From: Desulfobacteraceae bacterium
Lineage (GTDB): Bacteria; Desulfobacterota; DSM-4660; Desulfatiglandales; Desulfatiglandaceae
DNA length: 64,000 nt
Direction: 5' to 3'
NCBI GenBank assembly: GCA_016844935.1
Contig: JAERTK010000066.1
Span: forward strand, 1 to 64,000
A program made the position numbers and the translations under genes. The notes beneath the pieces are model-generated. The model did no database searches, was not told the origin of the DNA, and saw nothing but the letters and a program-made list of their open reading frames with translations. Position 1 is the stretch's first letter. Every line of letters starts with the position of its first letter. Shown here in pieces: positions 53,401 through 61,717 of the stretch.

Positions 53401-55787
53401 TTTTCCTGAAACAGACTGATGCCGGATTTCAGGTAATCAAAAGCCGGTTCAAACGCCGCGGACAACTTGGCCTTTTTACCGGCAACCAGATTCAGTTCCG
53501 CCAGCTTTTCTTTTTCCATTTTCACCGTCATCAGTTCAGAACCCAGATTGAGCTGATCAACAATGGCAAAAATTTGCTCCTCAAGTTGATCTTCCGAAAT
53601 GGTTTTCAGCATCTCCCGGCCGATCCTGAGATGCACTTCCGATTTCTCTTTTTCTTCAATCAGCGAATAGGCGGCCTGCTGCACCCGGTCGTGCAGGAAA
53701 CCGTACAAGGGAAATGGTTCACCATGACCGGCATCGCTTTCAGATGTAACCGGTTGTAACGGCTTAGTAACATATTTGTAGGCATCATCCATGGGCAGCA
53801 CCAGTTCCGCCTGCAAGGCCTCGAACAAGTCATCTGCTGTCTTTTGAACCGTTTTACCATAAACAGTGGAGAGGATATTCAGATCGAATTGATTTCCGAT
53901 ACAGGCGGCAAGGCTTAAAAGATGGCTGGTATTTTCTGATAATCCGCGAATTCTACCGATCATCAGATCAACCACATTGTCCGTAATATCAGCTTGTCTG
54001 ATTTTCAACTCATCCCACTGCCAGATGCCTTTTTCCGCGCTGAATTCAATCAAACCATCTCGGTGAAGAGAATGGATGAACTGGTTCAAAAAGAAGGGAT
54101 TGCCGAGGGTCTTTTCAAAACACATCCGGGCCAAGAGCTTGGACCGTTCCGGGTCGCAGGAAAGGGTCTCAGACAGGATCTGGTTCACATGGTTTTCTTT
54201 CAGCTGTTCCAGTTGAACGGTTTCTACTTCCGCTCCGCTTTTATGAATTTCTTCCATTGCAAAGGTCAACGGATGTGCCGCATCCACTTCATTATCCCGG
54301 TAAGCGCCGATCAAGAAGAGATACTCGGTCTGAACAGTGATGAACATCTCAATCAGTTTAAGAGATGCGGCATCCGCCCACTGAAGATCATCCAGAAAAA
54401 TAACCAGGGGGTGATCTTGGGCGGCAAAGGTCTTGATGAAATTTTCAAAAACATAGTTGAAGCGGTTGATGTTCTCCATCGGTCCCACGGTGGGGATTGC
54501 GGGCTGGGGGCCGATGATCAGTTCCAGCTCGGGGATAACCTCGATCATCACTCGGCCGTTGGGGCCCAGGGCCTTTAACAGCTTTTCCTTCCAAATGGAT
54601 ACTTCCGCATCACTTTCCGCCAGAATCTGCCGAATCAATTCCTGAAAGGCGTGAATCAAGGGGACGTAAGGGACACTTTTTTTGAGTTGGTCGAATTTTC
54701 CCGAGATGAAATATCGTTTTTGATCTGTCACGGGGCTTTTCAGAATGGCGCTTTGCACTTCACGCACCAGGGCCGATTTTCCGATGCCCGCCGGACCCGT
54801 TACCAACACCATTTTGCAGGCGCCGACACTCGCCTGTTCAAAACCCTTGAGCAGCGTTTCAATCTCCGTTTCCCGGCCATAGAGTTTCTGGGGAATTTGG
54901 AGGCGGTCCGAAATATCCTTTTGTGCGATTTCAAATGAACCGATGCGACCGGATGCCGAAAACCGATCTGAACACTCTTTGAGATCCCGCATAATCCCCA
55001 AAGCACTCTGATACCGGCCCTCGGCATCTTTGGCCATGAGTTTGAAAATGATGTCCGACAAAACGGGGGGGATATCTTCGTTTCTTTCATGGGGCGGTTC
55101 CGGCATCAACGCCATGTGGGCATGGACCAGTTCCAGGGGATCGCTAGCGTCAAAAGGAAGCCGGCCGGTAAACAGCTCATACAGGGTGACCCCAAGGGAA
55201 TAGAAGTCCGTGCGCCAGTCCACCATGCGGTTCATGCGGCCGGTCTGCTCGGGGGACATGTAAGGGAGGGTAGCGGTCATGAGCATGGCGGTTTCAACGG
55301 TAGGGGTTTCGCGGGAGATGATGCTTGCCGAACTGAAATCGATGAGCCTCAAGTCGCCGTTTTCGGGGTTAACCAAAATGTTGGCGGGTTTGATATCTTT
55401 GTGGATGATATTTTCCTGATAGATTTCCCCAAGGGCAGAAGCAGTCTTGACGGCGATATCCAAAAGCTGTTTCAAATCGAAGGGGCCGGAGCTGAGCAGG
55501 TTTCTGAGATCCACACCGCCCACATCTTCCATCACCAGGTACGGCCGATGGTCGTATGAAAACAGATCCAGCGCTTGGATCACATGCTTTGCCGTCTCCT
55601 GTTTCAGGGAATTCAGAACATGGTATTCATGCCGGTATCGGGCCACCTCATTGGGGGATGGGTGGGCGGTTGCGGTGGTTTTGAAAACTACCGGCTGATT
55701 GTCATGTTTTCTTACAGCGCGAAAAACATGGGTGTTTGTTCCTTCGTATAATGTACCAACCCTAGAAAAATCTGATAATTGCGACAT
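50421..55787 (-). CDS. Giant Ser/Thr kinase-AAA-GAF-histidine kinase, cassette copy 2
   Basis: A 1,788-residue paralogue of the protein at 42590-47959 with the same domain order: Ser/Thr kinase (catalytic loop HKDIKPANILV at about 135, DFS motif), AAA ATPase (GPAGIGKSALVRE at about 330), TPR-like helical core, GAF (about 1340-1500), HisKA (GVAHEINTPIGI, about 1560) and HATPase_c (DNGKGM, GGSGLGMHIV). The kinase, ATPase, GAF and histidine kinase parts are nearly identical to copy 1. The core from about residue 810 to 1200 (DNA 52200-53350) is AT-rich and clearly diverged, which suggests that the two copies receive different inputs. It is the first gene of the cassette region. Confidence 0.9.
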   Translation of the reverse strand: MSQLSDFSRVGTLYEGTNTHVFRAVRKHDNQPVVFKTTATAHPSPNEVARYRHEYHVLNSLKQETAKHVIQALDLFSYDHRPYLVMEDVGGVDLRNLLSSGPFDLKQLLDIAVKTASALGEIYQENIIHKDIKPANILVNPENGDLRLIDFSSASIISRETPTVETAMLMTATLPYMSPEQTGRMNRMVDWRTDFYSLGVTLYELFTGRLPFDASDPLELVHAHMALMPEPPHERNEDIPPVLSDIIFKLMAKDAEGRYQSALGIMRDLKECSDRFSASGRIGSFEIAQKDISDRLQIPQKLYGRETEIETLLKGFEQASVGACKMVLVTGPAGIGKSALVREVQSAILKSPVTDQKRYFISGKFDQLKKSVPYVPLIHAFQELIRQILAESDAEVSIWKEKLLKALGPNGRVMIEVIPELELIIGPQPAIPTVGPMENINRFNYVFENFIKTFAAQDHPLVIFLDDLQWADAASLKLIEMFITVQTEYLFLIGAYRDNEVDAAHPLTFAMEEIHKSGAEVETVQLEQLKENHVNQILSETLSCDPERSKLLARMCFEKTLGNPFFLNQFIHSLHRDGLIEFSAEKGIWQWDELKIRQADITDNVVDLMIGRIRGLSENTSHLLSLAACIGNQFDLNILSTVYGKTVQKTADDLFEALQAELVLPMDDAYKYVTKPLQPVTSESDAGHGEPFPLYGFLHDRVQQAAYSLIEEKEKSEVHLRIGREMLKTISEDQLEEQIFAIVDQLNLGSELMTVKMEKEKLAELNLVAGKKAKLSAAFEPAFDYLKSGISLFQENGWEMQYELTLSLHEEAVESAYLCGSFKEMEKRIEAVLRNSKTILDKINVYETKIRAFMSQHKLMDSVQCGLHVLRLLGVSFPQKPKKLHVLVAYLRTKFALIGKSSDDLINLPEMTDPYHLAQMRILTSMSISVYFAAPQMLPLIIFKGLNVSIKHGNIPNSILFYNGYGLILCGVTGDIKSGFEFGKLAFRLSGKHNAKSCEAKTLYVFNACIKHWKKHLRETLEPFEIGFQKGLETGDFEYGTLSKYFYSYFSFFAGEELSQVEQRIINCFNVNKALKQKTCFNYSQETWQKISNLRGYSENPVNVTGDVSNEKKLLETYQNENDTGGIFGLHLDKLILCYLFQEYAKAIENVASAEKVSHGHISIITIPIFHFYDSLAQLAFFSEIPRTKRKSGLRKVAKNQKKMKKWAHHAPMNHLHKWQLVEAEKARVLGKDEEAKGLYDQAIAGAKENLYIQEEALANELAAKFYQTKGETETARKYMRQARYCYDHWGAKAKVDHLDQNYPELLADALDQPLEDDMMEKHAKADPSKTSTSTGPVKSEQLDLASVMKASQVISGEIEIEKLLSRMMRIILENAGAEKGCLILKSTGNFRIEAEGHIHEEKVQVLQSIPIETAPQVPGNIIQYVARTKENLVFDDATHQGEFTTDPYITQHQPKSVLCAPLIHQKNLSGIIYLENNLATGTFTEERLEVLALLCSQAAISLENANLYKQQQDYAGTLEETVEERTSELKQSLETIQETQDQLVQSEKMAAIGGLVAGVAHEINTPIGIAVSAASHLEDKTGEFVKKVESKKLKRSELDSYAKTAADSSNLILKNLSGAVKIVQGFKQVAVDQTSGERREFKLKAYIEDVLLSLKPKLKKTRHEITVNCPDDLTLNSFPGALSQIITNLVMNSLIHGFEETEKGEILFDATRENGFVNLSYRDNGKGMNQKDLTKIFDPFFTTKRSQGGSGLGMHIVHNLVTQTLGGTISSESKPGEGIMVTMRIPL

Positions 55788-55821
55788 CTGTCACCCTGCT
55801 CTTATAATGTCCGGTTTCCTG

Positions 55822-56112
55822 GTTGTCCTGTAGGGACAACCGATAATAGCCCGGCAATTTATTGCCGGGTTTTGGTCAATTTATTGACCCGGGTTTGCAA
55901 TTCATTGTCGAAATTGTTAAATGCGGTTTTGAAAATCCCATCGGAGCGACAGAAGGAAACATTGGACTCGAATCTGGCCATCAAATTTTCCATGACCCGG
56001 TTTCAGACCCGCTATTTTCAAGATCTCTGCCGTCCCTACGGGACTAATGTCCTTTGCTTGCGTTTATCCCGGCAATGAATTGCCGGGCTATTATCTCCCG
56101 TCCCTACGGAAC
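55822..56112. repeat. Composite palindromic (BIME-like) island upstream of giant kinase 2
   Basis: An island of about 290 bp between giant kinase 2 and the RAYT gene. It has GTTGTCC/GGACAAC (55822-55840), a perfect REP core (55850-55869), a variant palindrome GGTCAAT-tt-ATTGACC (55874-55889), a degenerate companion near 55936, GTCCC-tac-GGGAC (56032-56044), a second perfect REP core (56068-56087) and a companion with one mismatch (56100-56112). The left companion begins 35 bp from the kinase ATG, the same distance as in copy 1. Confidence 0.85.
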
Positions 56113-56169
56113 TGATTCTCTACCTGAAACCACCGCCGGAATTTCAACCCATTCACCACACGGATTATT

Positions 56170-56622
56170 TCAAACCCACATATATCGTTCATCATAAACA
56201 ACCTCGTTTTTCTTCAAAAAACCAATGAATTCATTTTTAAACGATTTATGTCGATGATGAACAGGCTGGTTTTGGATATAGCGGATGGTATCCTGTAAAA
56301 TTGAAATACTGACGCTGAACGCGCCATAACCCTTTTGCCATGAAAAAGGGTTCGAGGTCTTAAAAGTGTCATTGATCCATTTTGAGGAATTCCCCTTAAT
56401 GCTTTGAATCGCTTTGGATATGGATAGGGTGGCAGGCAAGGATAAGAGAACGTGAACATGATCCGGCATACCCCCTACCACCAGAGCCTTCATATTGTTT
56501 TGCCTTACAACACCGCCCATATAGGACCATAAACGATCTTGTATTTCAGGAACGATCAAGGGAAGGCGTTCTTTCGTGCTGAAAATATAATGAATGTAAA
56601 GGCTGGTATAGGTGTTTCCCAC
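56170..56622 (-). mobile_element. REP-associated tyrosine transposase (RAYT, IS200/Y1 family) gene
   Basis: A 150-residue Y1-type transposase. GTG at 56622 follows AAGGAA; TTG at 56640 is an alternative. The HUH motif is in GMPDHVHVLLSLP (about residue 56) and the probable catalytic tyrosine in DTIRYIQNQ (about 118). LYIHYIFSTKERLPLI at the N-terminus is typical of the Y1_Tnp family. It stands alone without flanking insertion-sequence ends and is bracketed by REP-like palindromes at 56068-56112 and 56668-56802. That is the typical setting of RAYT proteins, which bind and cleave REP hairpins as single strands. It is intact and may be active. Confidence 0.88.
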
Positions 56623-56667
56623 TGGTGATTCCTTTTCCAACGATAAATTGTCAGACTATTATCTATC

Positions 56668-56802
56668 GTCCCGATGGGACTAAAACATTCGCGGGCACAT
56701 CAAAGCCCGGCAATGAATTGCCGGGCTATTTTCTATCGCCCCAATGGGGCTCATGCAGTCCCATCGGGACGGCAGATAATAGCCTGGGGTTTCAACCCCA
56801 GG
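56668..56802. repeat. REP-like palindrome cluster upstream of the RAYT gene
   Basis: Five palindromes in 135 bp: GTCCC-gat-GGGAC (56668-56680), a perfect REP core CCCGGCAATgaATTGCCGGG (56706-56725), GCCCC-aat-GGGGC (56738-56750), GTCCC-atc-GGGAC (56758-56770), and a sequence variant with the same 9-2-9 geometry, CCTGGGGTTtcAACCCCAGG (56783-56802). The last begins 2 bp after the stop of the next gene and could also act as its terminator hairpin. Confidence 0.85.
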
Positions 56803-56803
56803 T

Positions 56804-58090
56804 TCAAAAAAGCCGACCTCTCAATTGGGTTCCCAAAATGAAGTGAACCGGTGTTTCACCGACCATCAAATCTTCTTCTAAACCGGTGTTCACCACCAGC
56901 ACCCGGTGGGGCCTATAAGCGTCAATAAAGCTCCGCAATGACCGGCTCACCTTGGGCTTTTTCATTTGCGCAGCCTTGACTTCCACCGCCATCAGCCGAC
57001 CCTCACTGACCACCACAAAATCGACCTCGGCCTGAGAAGAACTGCGCCAGAAATAGATGGCATCCAGCAAAGGGTTCGTATATTTACAAAGTTCCGTAAA
57101 AACAAGATTTTCCATCAGTTTTCCCATGTCGGATCGATCCTCGGGAGGTATGAAACCTCCGAAAAGAGCGTTCCGTAAGCCGTTGTCCATGAAAAAAATT
57201 TTGGGCCTCGATGTAATTTCAGCCCGTTTCCCACCCACATATGGTCGCACCAGTTGGATAATATGACTCTCCTCCAAAATGCTCAAATACTGCGCAACCG
57301 TGTTCACGCTGATGCCGAGGACTTCCGCCAGGTTGGAAAAATTGGCCAGATCTCCAATTTGAGAAGCCGCCAAGCCCAAGAGCCGGCGAAAGGCCTGCGG
57401 GTTTTTGATACGGTACAGATCCGAAGCATCCCGCAAGATAAAAGCCTCTACCAACCGGTTCAAGACAGACTGTTTCTCCCGGGACAGATAAACTTCCGGG
57501 TATCCCCCCCACAGCAGCAGTTCTTCCCAGATACGCCCTTCTTTTACAGCTTGAACTGCAGGCGCAAGATGTTCGGGCCGAACCTCTTCAAAAGAAAATG
57601 GAAGAATCAGGTGACGTTCCGCCCTTCCCGCCAGAGACTCCCGTGTTTTTGCACGAAGATGGAAGCTGGACGAACCGGTTGCCACGATGGGCTTATGGAT
57701 CCTCAGATCCGCAAGCCCTTTCAGAAATAACCCCGCCTCCTCAAGATGTTGAACCTCGTCCAGAAAAAAGCCGGCGGCAACCGGTGCAATTTTTTCCACC
57801 TCATGGAGAAAAAGAGCTGGAGATGCAGCGAGTTCCCGCAGGGAAGGCTCTTCACAGTTGATGTAGAAATACGGGTCTGGCAGTTGGTTTATGAGTCTCC
57901 AGATCAGTGTGGATTTCCCGCTCTGGCGTGGCCCGATGAGCAACGTAACCCGATCGGCTTTTAAAGATGGGGTTTGAAGGCGTGGAATAAAGGATTCAGG
58001 GATGAATTTTTCCGTACATTCAGGCCATTTCCCTGAATCCGTGATCCAGGGGTTGAGCCGGAGAAGTACCTGGTAAGTGTGTTGGTCCAT
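56804..58090 (-). CDS. AAA ATPase with DUF4143 C-terminal domain
   Basis: A 428-residue protein. ATG at 58090 is used. The ATPase half has Walker A GPRQSGKSTLIWRL (about residues 40-52) and a Walker-B-like AAGFFLDEVQHLEEAG. A winged-helix-like section (LAEVLGISVNTVAQYLSILEE) follows. The C-terminal DUF4143 region has a PD-(D/E)xK-type pattern with AEVDFVVV and LMAVEVKAAQ. The family is widespread and of unclear function, often of patchy distribution. It abuts a palindromic repeat at its 3' end and is separate from the cassette genes in sequence, although it shares the ATPase-plus-nuclease-fold design. Confidence 0.87.
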   Translation of the reverse strand: MDQHTYQVLLRLNPWITDSGKWPECTEKFIPESFIPRLQTPSLKADRVTLLIGPRQSGKSTLIWRLINQLPDPYFYINCEEPSLRELAASPALFLHEVEKIAPVAAGFFLDEVQHLEEAGLFLKGLADLRIHKPIVATGSSSFHLRAKTRESLAGRAERHLILPFSFEEVRPEHLAPAVQAVKEGRIWEELLLWGGYPEVYLSREKQSVLNRLVEAFILRDASDLYRIKNPQAFRRLLGLAASQIGDLANFSNLAEVLGISVNTVAQYLSILEESHIIQLVRPYVGGKRAEITSRPKIFFMDNGLRNALFGGFIPPEDRSDMGKLMENLVFTELCKYTNPLLDAIYFWRSSSQAEVDFVVVSEGRLMAVEVKAAQMKKPKVSRSLRSFIDAYRPHRVLVVNTGLEEDLMVGETPVHFILGTQLRGRLF

Positions 58091-58217
58091 GGTTCGAAGC
58101 CTAACACCCGTTCCAGGAGCTGTCAATCCATTTTCAGATGGTTAACTTGCATCGCTAGACAAAAACAACCCCGGTAATTTTCAGGGAAAATCTTACCGAA
58201 TTTTGAGATAATACTGA

Positions 58218-58251
58218 AAACGGCCGTCCTTCGTGAGAAAGACGGCCGTTT
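58218..58251 (-). terminator. Intrinsic terminator of htpG
   Basis: AAACGGCCGTC and GACGGCCGTTT form an 11-bp stem with a 12-base loop, starting about 26 bp after the htpG stop codon. On the minus strand the stem ends in TTT and runs on with TTC. The GC-rich stem makes it a strong terminator in the htpG direction. Confidence 0.75.
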
Positions 58252-58277
58252 GATAAAGGGAAATAAAGGTTGGGAGG

Positions 58278-60206
58278 TTAGATGGCGCCGGTCAGCAGTT
58301 CGCCCACCTGTTTGTTGAAACGGGACGGGTTGTCTATTTTTCCGCCTTCGCCGATGACCGCCATATCAAAGAGGAGCTGACTGTAGTCTTTCAATCGAAT
58401 ATCTCTTCTGTCCTTTTCAAAAAGCTCCTTCATCTTTAAAACAGCGGGATGATCCGCATTCAGTTCCAGGACCCGTTTGGTGTCGGGAGCGTCTTGGCCG
58501 GTGGCTTTCATGATTTTTTCCATGTAGGCACTCATCTCCCCTTCATCACTGGAAAGACATGCCACCGAATCCTTGAGGTGCGTTGACGGGCGGACCTCTT
58601 TGATCTTGTCCGTCAGTTCGGTTTTGATGAATTCAAAAAGAGAACCCAGGTCTTTTGTTTCTTTCTTTTCCTTTTCGTCATCAATCTTCAAATCCCCTTT
58701 TTCAGCGCTCACCAGCGATTTTTTCTCGTATTCCGTGAGCGCCTGTACCACCCATTCGTCGATGGGGTCGCTCATGAGAAGTACTTCGTAATCCTTGTCT
58801 TTGAGCTTCTCCAGGTGCGGGCTGTTGATGAGGGTAGCCATGTTTTCCCCGGTAATATAGTAGATCTCTTTCTGATCCGGTTTCATGCGGATCACGTAAT
58901 CCTTGAGGGAAACATATTTTCCGTCCGACTGGGTGGTCTTGTACCGTGCCAGATCCGCAATCTTGTCCTTGTTTTCAAAATCAGAATGGATGCCCTCTTT
59001 AATCACCATACCGAAGGCATCGAAGAATTTTTCATACTTTTCCTTGTCCATATCCGCCAGATGATTCAGGACGTTTTTGATGATATTTTTGCGGATATTG
59101 CGCACCATCTTGTCCTGCTGGAGGATTTCACGGCTCACATTTAAGTTCAGGTCCATGGCGTCCACCACACCCTTGATGAACCGCAGGTAATCGGGGATCA
59201 GGTCTTTGCAGTTGTCCATGATGAAAACCCTGCGGGAAAACAACCTGATGCCGTGCTTCCGTTCCACGTTGAAAAAATCAAAAGGTGCCTTTTCAGGTAC
59301 AAACAACAACATGGTGTATTCGACCACCCCTTCCAGTTTCACGTGGATATGGGAAAGGGGATCATTCCAGTCGTGGCTGATATGTTTATAAAACTCGTTG
59401 TACTCTTCTTCCTTGATTTCGCTTTTAGAGCGGGTCCAGATAGCCTTCATGGAGTTGAGGGTTTCATCTCCGCGCACAGCCCTGGTGGTGGCAACGGCTT
59501 TGCCGTCCTTGTCCTTCACCTGTTCCGCTTCGGGAATATCTTCTGTTTTGTCCACTTCCATCAAAATGGGATACCGAACGAAATCCGAATGTTTCTTTAC
59601 CGTTTGGCGAATCACCCATTCATCGGTGTAATTACCGTCGTCCTTCTCCTCCGGGTCCTTCAATTCGAGCAGGATGGTGGTGCCGCGGCCCTCTTTTTCG
59701 ACCTCTTCAATGGTATAGGAACCATCCCCCTTTGAGATCCACCGCACTGCCGTATCCGAACCGGCCGCTTTGGTGGTAAGGGTCACTTTATCGGCCACGA
59801 TGAAGGCGCTGTAAAACCCGACCCCGAACTTTCCGATGAGATCCGGGGCCAGTGCATCCGCTTTTTTTGAATTTTCAAGGGCTTCCAGAAACGCGGAAGT
59901 CCCGCTCTTGGCGATGGTACCGATATTCTCCATGACTTCTTCGTAGGTCATACCGACGCCGTTGTCCATCACTTCGAGGGTCTTTTTTTCCTTATGGGGG
60001 GTGATCCGGATAAAAAATTCCGTGTCATTTCCCAGGATGTCCGCATCGGTCTGGGCTTTGAAGCGCAGCCGGTCAATGGCATCCGATGAATTGGAAATCA
60101 ATTCCCTCAAAAAGATATCCCGGTTGGAATACAAAGAATTGATAATGAGATTGAGTATCTGCTGGATTTCCGTCTTAAATTGGTGGGTCTCCTGTTTTCC
60201 TGCCAT
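58278..60206 (-). CDS. htpG: Molecular chaperone HtpG (Hsp90)
   Basis: A 642-residue Hsp90, of normal length. The GHKL ATPase domain has [28 protein letters not shown] and [11 protein letters not shown]. The middle domain has [20 protein letters not shown] and NVSREILQQ. The C-terminal dimerisation domain is complete. ATG at 60206 follows GAGGAGATAAT. HtpG is a cytoplasmic, ATP-dependent chaperone that remodels client proteins under stress. A heat-shock-type promoter lies 50-80 bp upstream, and a strong terminator ends the gene, so it is probably monocistronic. Confidence 0.97.
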   Translation of the reverse strand: MAGKQETHQFKTEIQQILNLIINSLYSNRDIFLRELISNSSDAIDRLRFKAQTDADILGNDTEFFIRITPHKEKKTLEVMDNGVGMTYEEVMENIGTIAKSGTSAFLEALENSKKADALAPDLIGKFGVGFYSAFIVADKVTLTTKAAGSDTAVRWISKGDGSYTIEEVEKEGRGTTILLELKDPEEKDDGNYTDEWVIRQTVKKHSDFVRYPILMEVDKTEDIPEAEQVKDKDGKAVATTRAVRGDETLNSMKAIWTRSKSEIKEEEYNEFYKHISHDWNDPLSHIHVKLEGVVEYTMLLFVPEKAPFDFFNVERKHGIRLFSRRVFIMDNCKDLIPDYLRFIKGVVDAMDLNLNVSREILQQDKMVRNIRKNIIKNVLNHLADMDKEKYEKFFDAFGMVIKEGIHSDFENKDKIADLARYKTTQSDGKYVSLKDYVIRMKPDQKEIYYITGENMATLINSPHLEKLKDKDYEVLLMSDPIDEWVVQALTEYEKKSLVSAEKGDLKIDDEKEKKETKDLGSLFEFIKTELTDKIKEVRPSTHLKDSVACLSSDEGEMSAYMEKIMKATGQDAPDTKRVLELNADHPAVLKMKELFEKDRRDIRLKDYSQLLFDMAVIGEGGKIDNPSRFNKQVGELLTGAI

Positions 60207-60255
60207 ATTATCTCCTCACTTCCGGTTTATGTGTTCTTGAAAAAATTACCCTAAT

Positions 60256-60284
60256 AAAATGGGCGCGAATTTTCAGATGTCAAG
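60256..60284 (-). promoter_or_regulatory. Sigma32-like (heat-shock) promoter of htpG
   Basis: On the minus strand CTTGACA (60278-60284) is followed by a 14-bp spacer and CCCATTTT (60256-60263). This is close to the RpoH consensus CTTGAAA-N13/14-CCCCATNT. Transcription would start about 40 bp upstream of the htpG ATG. The region agrees poorly with a sigma70 -10 box, which favours heat-shock control. Confidence 0.6.
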
Positions 60285-60347
60285 ACCTCCAGGAAGCCAT
60301 TATGGAACTGAGCGTGCCTGAGGTCTTGCAGCGGATGGATTTTTTCC

Positions 60348-60376
60348 TTGACAGACTCGGGTCATCAGGGTGAGAT
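60348..60376 (+). promoter_or_regulatory. Possible promoter of murI
   Basis: TTGACA (60348-60353), 17-bp spacer, TGAGAT (60371-60376). The -35 box is perfect but the -10 box matches at only three positions. It lies 47 bp upstream of the murI ATG in the divergent gap with htpG. Confidence 0.35.
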
Positions 60377-60423
60377 CAGCAGAGAAAGTCCCATTAATTC
60401 TCAACCAGGGAGGTTATTTCAAC

Positions 60424-61248
60424 ATGATCGGCGTCTTTGACTCAGGATTTGGCGGGCTCACCATTTTGGGCGAATTTTTAAAAACCCTTCCGAACTATGA
60501 TTATTTTTACCTGGGTGACAGCGCCCGGACACCCTACGGCAACAAGAGCCAGGAGGTCATCTATACCTATACCCGCCAGGCAGTGAATTTTCTGTTCAAT
60601 AAGGGATGTGTTCTCATCATCCTTGCCTGTAATACGGCCTCCACCAAAGCACTTCGCAAAATCCAACAGGAGTGGCTCCCCGTGAACTATCCCAACGGTC
60701 GCGTTCTGGGGGTCGTCATTCCTCTGGCTGAAGCCGCCGTTGAATCGACCCGCTATGGCCGGATCGGCGTCATCGGAACCCAGGCCACCATTGACTCAAG
60801 GGTCTACGAGGAGGAACTCGGGAAGCTTGGAGCGGGGCTCAAGGTCCACGGACAGGCCTGCCCCCTTCTGGTCCCCCTGGTGGAAGAAGGCTGGGTGGGG
60901 AAACCGGAATCCAACATGATTTTAAAAAAATACCTGTTCCGCGTAAAACGGAAAATGATCGACACCCTCATTCTGGGGTGCACCCATTACGGTTTTCTTT
61001 CAAAAGATATCGCCAGGATCATGGGAAAAAACTGTCGTGTATTGAACGGGCCCGAAACCATCTCACGCAAGCTGGCGGATTACTTAATCAGACACCCTGA
61101 AATAGAGGTCCGAATCCCCCAAAACAAAACCGTCACGTATTGTACCACGGATGATCCCGATCGATTCAGGATTTTTGGTGAAAAATTCCTGAATCAGAAC
61201 ATCCCATCCGTTGAAAAAATTGTAATGGACCCTCAGAGAAAGGCCTGA
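60424..61248 (+). CDS. murI: Glutamate racemase
   Basis: A 274-residue racemase that makes D-glutamate for peptidoglycan. ATG at 60424 follows GGGAGG and begins with the family start MIGVFDSGFGGLTIL; the longer frame upstream is not supported. Both catalytic cysteines are visible: LACNTASTKAL (about residue 73) and LGCTHYGFL (about 185). The substrate-binding DSA(R)TPYGNK segment is GDSARTPYGNKSQEV. The stop codon lies inside a hairpin that may end transcription. No other cell-wall genes are next to it. Confidence 0.95.
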   Translation: MIGVFDSGFGGLTILGEFLKTLPNYDYFYLGDSARTPYGNKSQEVIYTYTRQAVNFLFNKGCVLIILACNTASTKALRKIQQEWLPVNYPNGRVLGVVIPLAEAAVESTRYGRIGVIGTQATIDSRVYEEELGKLGAGLKVHGQACPLLVPLVEEGWVGKPESNMILKKYLFRVKRKMIDTLILGCTHYGFLSKDIARIMGKNCRVLNGPETISRKLADYLIRHPEIEVRIPQNKTVTYCTTDDPDRFRIFGEKFLNQNIPSVEKIVMDPQRKA

Positions 61249-61252
61249 GGGT
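61229..61252 (+). terminator. Hairpin spanning the murI stop codon
   Basis: ACCCTCAG and CTGAGGGT form an 8-bp stem with an 8-base loop. The TGA stop of murI is within the second arm. It is followed by TGCTATTTG, a poor T-run, so termination may be partial. Confidence 0.4.
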
Positions 61253-61302
61253 TGCTATTTGTTCCACATCGTGATAGTTGGGGCCTGGCAATCATGTAAA
61301 AT

Positions 61303-61325
61303 GCCAAAAACAATCGCGTTTTGGC
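61303..61325. repeat. Inverted repeat upstream of the 121-residue gene
   Basis: GCCAAAA and TTTTGGC, 7-bp arms with a 9-base spacer, end 21 bp before the ATG at 61347. A -10-like TAAAAT (61297-61302) directly abuts it. It could be an operator or the first hairpin of the mRNA; there is no T-run to make it a terminator. Confidence 0.35.
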
Positions 61326-61346
61326 AAAACCCCAGGGAGAAAAAAA

Positions 61347-61712
61347 ATGAACACCAGCAACCCGGACCAGATCGACTTCACATTCAACAAACAGAACCTC
61401 TGCATCGAGGAGTCCGTTACGGATCTCAAGGTAGGATCCATCAGATGCCTCAGGCCCATCAAAGCGGACGGGAGCAAAGACCCGGACCGCCAAACGCTCT
61501 TCATGGGACACACCCAACTCCATTCCCCTCAAGGGCTCGTCCCCCTTCAAGCGCCTTTAAAGGCAACCACCCTGGAAGAAGCCATGAACGAGTTTCCCGG
61601 CGCAATGAAAATAGCCCTACAAGAGATGATGGAAAGAGCGAAGCAGATGCAGGCACAACAGCAGGCTGCCCAAAAGGAAAATGAATCCCGGATAATTACC
61701 CCCGGCAGGTAG
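61347..61712 (+). CDS. Unknown small cytoplasmic protein
   Basis: A 121-residue protein that I do not recognise. ATG at 61347 follows GGGAG at 7 bp spacing, which rules out the longer frame. There is no signal peptide or membrane helix. The first 80 residues are mixed, with the motif LKVGSIRCLRPIKADGS; a beta-rich region SPQGLVPLQAPLKATT follows, and the end is a glutamine- and methionine-rich helix (MMERAKQMQAQQQAAQKENE). It is transcribed with the NFACT-R gene 5 bp downstream. The sequence gives no clue to function. Confidence 0.75.
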   Translation: MNTSNPDQIDFTFNKQNLCIEESVTDLKVGSIRCLRPIKADGSKDPDRQTLFMGHTQLHSPQGLVPLQAPLKATTLEEAMNEFPGAMKIALQEMMERAKQMQAQQQAAQKENESRIITPGR

Positions 61713-61717
61713 GCTTT

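Noticed and set aside
47995-56802. CRISPR array
   Set aside because: The repeats are perfect palindromes of 13 and 20 bp at irregular distances and in both orientations, the sequence between them is not made of equal spacers, and no cas gene is near.
40935-58090. A proven anti-phage defence island
   Set aside because: Kinase, ATPase and nuclease-like folds with mobile palindromes look suggestive, but no recognised defence gene or toxin is present and the giant kinases belong to a known signalling family.
60302-60373. 23-residue frame starting MELSVPEVLQRMDFF upstream of murI
   Set aside because: It reads like protein but has no ribosome-binding site and lies in the htpG/murI promoter region. 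It may be the tail of a lost gene, but I cannot name the family.
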